Shown: positions 6,954 through 10,404 of the stretch, one piece after another
Layout of the letters: every line of letters starts with the position of its first letter
Position numbering within the stretch: position 1 is the stretch's first letter
Assembly (NCBI GenBank): GCA_050012355.1
Contig: JBEKHI010000308.1
Coordinates: forward strand, 1-10,404
Origin: JBEKHI01 sp050012355
GTDB taxonomy: Bacteria; Actinomycetota; Actinomycetes; Streptosporangiales; Streptosporangiaceae
Reading direction: 5' to 3'
DNA length: 10,404 nt
Program-made: the position numbers and the translations under genes
The notes under the pieces: model-generated
Told to the model about the DNA's origin: nothing
Seen by the model: only the letters and a program-made list of their open reading frames with translations
Database searches by the model: none

Positions 6954-8085
6954 ACGCCCCCGCCAGCTGCACATCAACGTCAACATCCTGCAGGCCGGCG
7001 TATTCGGCGGCAGCTGGCGCTTCCCGGGGACCGACCCGCTCTCCAGCTACCGTCTCGACCACTACCTGCGCGTCGCCCAGAAGGCGGAGGCGGCGCTCCT
7101 CGACGCGGTCTTTCTCGCCGACGGCGCGGCGATCCGCGACAATATCCGCTACCGGCCCACCAGCAGCCTTGAGCCCACCATCGTGCTCACCGCCATCGCC
7201 CGGGTGACCGAGCGGATAGGGCTGATCGGCGCCCTGTCGTCCAGCTTCAACGACCCGTTCAACGTCGCCCGGCGGCTGGCGACGCTCGACCAGCTGAGCG
7301 GTGGCCGGGCCGGCTGGGACGTGGTCACGACCGCGGATGAGGCGTCGGCCCGGAACTTCGGGCTCGATCAGCCGGCCGAGCACGGGCTCAGGTATGAGAT
7401 CGCCGCCGAGTTCGTCGAGGTAGTCCGGGCGCTGTGGCGAAGCTGGGAGCCCGGCGCCCTCATCGCCGATCGTGACCGCGGCGTGTTCGCCGACACCAGC
7501 AAGATCCACGCCATCGACCACCGCGGCGCGCACTTCACCGTCGCCGGACCGCTGAACGTGCCGCGGTCCCCGCAGGGGGAGCCAGTCATTGTCCAAGCCG
7601 ACGCGCCGGAGGACGGCCGCGCCCTGGCGGCGCGGATCGGCGAGGTGATCTTCACCGCCGCCGACACGAAGGCGGCCGCCCAGGAGTATTACCTGGACGT
7701 CAAGTCCCGCGCGGTGGCCTTCGGCCGCCGACCCGACGAGATCCTCATCCTTCCCGGGCTCTCGACCGTTGTCGGGAGCACCGACGCGGAGGTCAGGCAG
7801 CGACGTGAGCTGCTCCGCCGCCTCGGTGGCGGCATGGGGCACCGGATCGTGGCGGGCAGGCCCGAGCAGATCGCCGACACGATGATCGACTGGCTCGACC
7901 ACGGTGCGGCCGACGGTTTCAACGTGCTGCCCGAGGGGTTCGACGACTTCGCCGACCAGGTGATCCCCGAGCTGCAACGGCGGGGCCGGTTCAGGACCGC
8001 CTACGAGGGGACGACCCTGCGCCAGCACCTCGGGCTGCGCGAGCCCGACTACTCCAGGCCGGGAAAAGAGACCATTTATGAATAA
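6946..8085 (+). CDS. NtaA/DszA-family paralogue, short and divergent
   Basis: Second tandem paralogue, 379 aa, about 65 shorter than both neighbours. The N-terminal blocks are kept: LLDAVFLADG (51-60), ERIGLIGALSSSFNDPFNVA (89-108), WDVVTT (124-129), KIHAID (186-191), GPLNVPRSPQGEPVIVQ (201-217). Two differences stand out. The variable segment before GHRIVAG (298-304) is missing, so RELLRRL runs straight into GGGMGHR. The presumed flavin-phosphate loop reads QADAPEDG (217-224) where the neighbours have QAG-x-S. The ERYxRAxEF block is also altered (LRYEIAAEF, 148-156). The start ATG 6946 has GGAG at 6936-6939 and overlaps the preceding stop by 8 nt; the frame is open upstream to 6736 only as a shadow of gene 1. 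It may be a catalyst with altered flavin use, a non-catalytic partner of gene 1 or gene 3, or a decaying copy. The intact frame and kept ribosome site argue against simple decay. Confidence 0.85.
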   Translation: MPERPRQLHINVNILQAGVFGGSWRFPGTDPLSSYRLDHYLRVAQKAEAALLDAVFLADGAAIRDNIRYRPTSSLEPTIVLTAIARVTERIGLIGALSSSFNDPFNVARRLATLDQLSGGRAGWDVVTTADEASARNFGLDQPAEHGLRYEIAAEFVEVVRALWRSWEPGALIADRDRGVFADTSKIHAIDHRGAHFTVAGPLNVPRSPQGEPVIVQADAPEDGRALAARIGEVIFTAADTKAAAQEYYLDVKSRAVAFGRRPDEILILPGLSTVVGSTDAEVRQRRELLRRLGGGMGHRIVAGRPEQIADTMIDWLDHGAADGFNVLPEGFDDFADQVIPELQRRGRFRTAYEGTTLRQHLGLREPDYSRPGKETIYE

Positions 8086-9415
8086 CGACGGGCTCCATTT
8101 CCTGGTCAACATGACCGGCATGGGTTATCACCGGAGCGCGTGGCTCGACCCCGGCGCCGCACCGAATTCGTTTATCGACGTCGGCTATTACCAGGCCGTC
8201 GCCGAGACGGCCGAGCGGGGCCTTTTCGACGCCCTCCTGCTGCCTGACATTCCGCAGCAGAACGCGGGAATCGGCGTCGCCCCCACCCAGAGCCTCGAGC
8301 CCACGCTGCTGTGCGCCGCGCTGGCGGTGACCACCGAGCGCGTCGGCTTCATCCCTACCTTGTCGACATCGTTCAACCGGCCGTACAACCTGGCCCGCCG
8401 GGTCCTCAGCCTCGATCACGCGAGCAACGGGCGCGCCGGGTGGAACGTGGTGACAACCGCCATGCCGGGCGCGGCCGCCAACTTCGGCCAGGAGGTGCTC
8501 CCGCGCGAGGACCGCTACCGGCGCGCCGCCGAGTTCGTCTCGCTGGCGAGCCGGCTCTGGGACGGGTGGGAGGACGGCGCCCTGGTCGGGAACCAGGAGT
8601 CGGGCGAGTTCGCCGACCCCGCCAAGATCCACCCGGCCGCGTTCCACGGTGAGTTCTTTGACGTCGAAGGCCCGCTCAACGTGCCCCGGTCGCCCCAGGG
8701 CCGGCCGGTGATCGTCCAGGCCGGCGCCTCCGACTCCGGCATCCAATTCGCCGCCGCCCACGCCGAGGTGGTCTACGGGGCCCAGCTCAGCCTCCCGGGA
8801 GCCATCGAGTTCGCCCAGCAGGTCCGCGCCGGCGCGGCTGCCAACGGCCGCGATCCCAGCCAGATCCGGTTCCTGCCCGCGCTGGTCCCGGTCGTCGCGC
8901 CGACTGAGCGGAAAGCGCAGGAGCGCTGGGAGCACCTTGAGTCAAGGCTGCCACCGGGCCCGACCGAGGCGGACAGGATCGAGGCGGCCCTCTGGCTCGC
9001 CCCCGGGACCCTGGGCGGCGACATCGACGTGCCGCTGGCTCCGGAGGTCTTCGCCCGCAGCCAGATCCCGCACGAGGGGTTTCCTCGCGCGGCGGCGCGG
9101 TTCGCGGCCGAGACCGGCTACTCGGCCAGGGAGTTCGCCCGGCACATCTCCGGAGGTCACCGGCTCGTGATCGGCAGCACTCAGCAGGTCGCCGACCACA
9201 TCGAGGAGTGGTGGCGGTCCGGCGCCGTCGACGGCTTCACCATCACTCCGCCCGCACTGGACTACGACCTGCGCGGCTTCGTCGATCTCGTCGTCCCCGA
9301 ATTGCGGCGGCGGGGCGTGTACCGAGACCGCTACCCAGGCCGGACGCTACGGGCCAATCTCGGTCTGCCGGTGCCCGCTAACCCCTTCACGGCCCTCGTG
9401 AACACCGCGAAATGA
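8078..9415 (+). CDS. FMNH2-dependent monooxygenase 3, NtaA/SnaA/DszA family
   Basis: Third tandem paralogue, 445 aa, full length. It shows the same block order as monooxygenase 1: FDALLLPD (50-57), ERVGFIPTLSTSFNRPYNLA (87-106), GWNVVTT (121-127), EDRYRRAAEF (144-153), FHGEFFDV (189-196), SPQGRPVIVQAGASDSG (205-221) with Gly216/Ser218, and GHRLVIGSTQQVADHIEEW (360-378). The variable segment (about 290-355) is present but dissimilar in sequence to that of gene 1, suggesting a different substrate. Start ATG 8078 follows the purine-rich GGGAAAAGAG (8061-8070) and overlaps the previous stop by 8 nt (ATGAATAA). Flavin reductase must come from elsewhere. The family assignment is strong; the substrate is unknown. 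Confidence 0.88.
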   Translation: MNNDGLHFLVNMTGMGYHRSAWLDPGAAPNSFIDVGYYQAVAETAERGLFDALLLPDIPQQNAGIGVAPTQSLEPTLLCAALAVTTERVGFIPTLSTSFNRPYNLARRVLSLDHASNGRAGWNVVTTAMPGAAANFGQEVLPREDRYRRAAEFVSLASRLWDGWEDGALVGNQESGEFADPAKIHPAAFHGEFFDVEGPLNVPRSPQGRPVIVQAGASDSGIQFAAAHAEVVYGAQLSLPGAIEFAQQVRAGAAANGRDPSQIRFLPALVPVVAPTERKAQERWEHLESRLPPGPTEADRIEAALWLAPGTLGGDIDVPLAPEVFARSQIPHEGFPRAAARFAAETGYSAREFARHISGGHRLVIGSTQQVADHIEEWWRSGAVDGFTITPPALDYDLRGFVDLVVPELRRRGVYRDRYPGRTLRANLGLPVPANPFTALVNTAK

Positions 9416-9417
9416 CT

Positions 9418-9423
9418 AGGAGG
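9418..9423 (+). promoter_or_regulatory. Ribosome binding site choosing the TTG start of the last gene
   Basis: AGGAGG is a full Shine-Dalgarno match and the strongest in the window. It ends 9 nt before TTG 9433. An in-frame ATG at 9412, overlapping the previous stop in ATGA, lies upstream of this site and would put it inside the coding region, with only weak purines before it. This favours the TTG. Confidence 0.7.
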
Positions 9424-9432
9424 TCGAGTTCG

Positions 9433-10404
9433 TTGGACCCGCAGTTCCTCTGGTACATCCCTAACACCGTGGAGCCTGGCCACCGTGGCGACCCAACGAC
9501 CGACGGCTGGGGCTCACTTGAGTTCTCGACCGACCAGGCTCGCACGCTGGAAGCACACGGCTGGGGCGGCGCGCTGCTCGGGACCAGCTGGGGACGGCCG
9601 GACACCTTCACGGTCGCCACCGCGGTCGCCGCGCAGACGACGAGTTTCAAGCCGCTCATCGCGATCCGTCCGGGCTACTGGCAGCCGGCTCATTTCGCCA
9701 GCGCGGCGGCAACGCTCGACCAGCTCACCAGGGGCCGGGTCCTGATCAACATCGTCACCGGGATCGACAATCTCGCTGCCTACGGCGACGGCAAGGCCGA
9801 TCCGGCACAGCGATACGACCGGACCCGCGAGTTCCTCAGGCTGGTCCGGCAGCTGTGGACACAGGAGAACGTCACCTTCCGCGGCAGGCACTTCGAGGTG
9901 GAGGCCTCCACCCTGGCGCCGCGCCCGTACGGGGCCGCCGACGGCAGGCACCCGACGCTCTATTTCGGTGGTGCGTCGGAAGCGGCGCAGCGAGTGTCGG
10001 CGACCGAGGCGGACGTGCAGTTGTTCTGGGGCGAGCCGCTGGACGGAATCGCCGAGCGCATCGACAAGCTCAAGGCGCTCAGCGGTTCTCTGGGGCGGGA
10101 GCACGCGCCGCTGCGGTTCGGGCTCCGGATCACCACGATGGTCCGCGATACCACCGAGGAGGCCTGGCGGGAGGCGGAAGAGAAGGTCGCCGAGATGGCG
10201 ACGGACTCGGGCACCAAGCGAATGACTCACTCCCGCCGGACCGCGGTCGGTCAGCAGCGTCTCCTCGACCTGGCTGCCCGCGGCGAGGTGCTGGATTCCT
10301 GTCTCTACACCACGCCGGGCAAGTACGGCGGCGGTGGCGCGGGTACGACGTGGCTGGTCGGCTCGCCGGAGGATGTCGCCGCCGCACTGAGGAAGTACCA
10401 GGAT
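9433..10404 (+). CDS. SsuD-like flavin monooxygenase (3' end cut by window)
   Basis: Partial gene: 324 codons are open to the window end, compared with about 360-390 for the family. It resembles alkanesulfonate monooxygenase SsuD, which uses FMNH2 from SsuE to release sulfite from alkanesulfonates. Matching blocks are FLWYIPN near the start, IAIRPGYW (77-83), NIVTGIDNLAAYGDG (106-120) followed by QRYDRTREF (126-134), TLYFGGASEAAQ (175-186), WGEP (199-202), FGLRITTMVRDTTEEAW (229-245), AVGQQR (271-276) and the Gly-rich GGGGAGTTWLVG (299-310). From a remembered alignment to E. coli SsuD, its active-site Cys54 and His228 fall on Arg55 and Thr234 here, while Arg226 is kept (Arg232). The substrate may therefore differ from simple alkanesulfonates. 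TTG 9433 is chosen because AGGAGG precedes it; ATG 9412 would add seven residues. It is more distant from the three preceding oxygenases than they are from each other. Confidence 0.82.
   Translation, partial: MDPQFLWYIPNTVEPGHRGDPTTDGWGSLEFSTDQARTLEAHGWGGALLGTSWGRPDTFTVATAVAAQTTSFKPLIAIRPGYWQPAHFASAAATLDQLTRGRVLINIVTGIDNLAAYGDGKADPAQRYDRTREFLRLVRQLWTQENVTFRGRHFEVEASTLAPRPYGAADGRHPTLYFGGASEAAQRVSATEADVQLFWGEPLDGIAERIDKLKALSGSLGREHAPLRFGLRITTMVRDTTEEAWREAEEKVAEMATDSGTKRMTHSRRTAVGQQRLLDLAARGEVLDSCLYTTPGKYGGGGAGTTWLVGSPEDVAAALRKYQD

Noticed and set aside
5787..8935. Long - strand frames opposite each of the three monooxygenases
   Set aside because: They recur at equivalent positions because the + strand genes are paralogues, so they are shadows of shared codons and not an antisense gene family.

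Overview
The window is GC-rich throughout, roughly two thirds G+C by eye. It reads as a chromosomal segment of an actinobacterium (Actinomycetota): codon third positions are almost all G or C, GTG and TTG starts occur, the binding protein is a lipoprotein with an LAAC lipobox, and the two importer ATPases are arranged as one double-domain protein. I cannot name the genus. All convincing genes lie on the + strand and form one tightly packed operon that runs off the right edge. No tRNA, rRNA, CRISPR array, IS element or origin was seen.

Layout. Positions 1-291 are a non-coding leader. It holds a near-perfect 26-bp hairpin (12-66) and, in the only AT-rich patch, a short palindrome (121-134) that may be an operator. 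Then come the parts of a peptide/nickel-type (Opp/Dpp-like) ABC importer: a lipoprotein substrate-binding protein (292-2100), two six-helix permeases (2107-3057 and 3054-3938), and a double ATPase (3935-5626) interrupted by an in-frame amber codon at 4571-4573. Next are three tandem paralogues of the FMNH2-dependent NtaA/SnaA/DszA monooxygenase family (5619-6953, 6946-8085, 8078-9415). Last is the first 324 codons of an SsuD-like alkanesulfonate monooxygenase relative (from 9433, cut by the window end).

How the genes work together (inference). The importer would bring in an organic compound, and the two-component flavin monooxygenases would cleave C-S, C-N or similar bonds to release sulfur or nitrogen. 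The SsuD relative and the DszA-like paralogues make organosulfur scavenging the most economical guess. The substrate cannot be read from the sequence, and no flavin reductase is present in the window.

The points most worth a second look are the amber codon that splits the transport ATPase with no shift of frame; the middle monooxygenase, which lacks about 65 residues found in both neighbours and has also lost the Gly and Ser of the usual flavin-phosphate loop; 8-nt stop/start overlaps at three consecutive junctions; and an SsuD relative that seems to lack two active-site residues.
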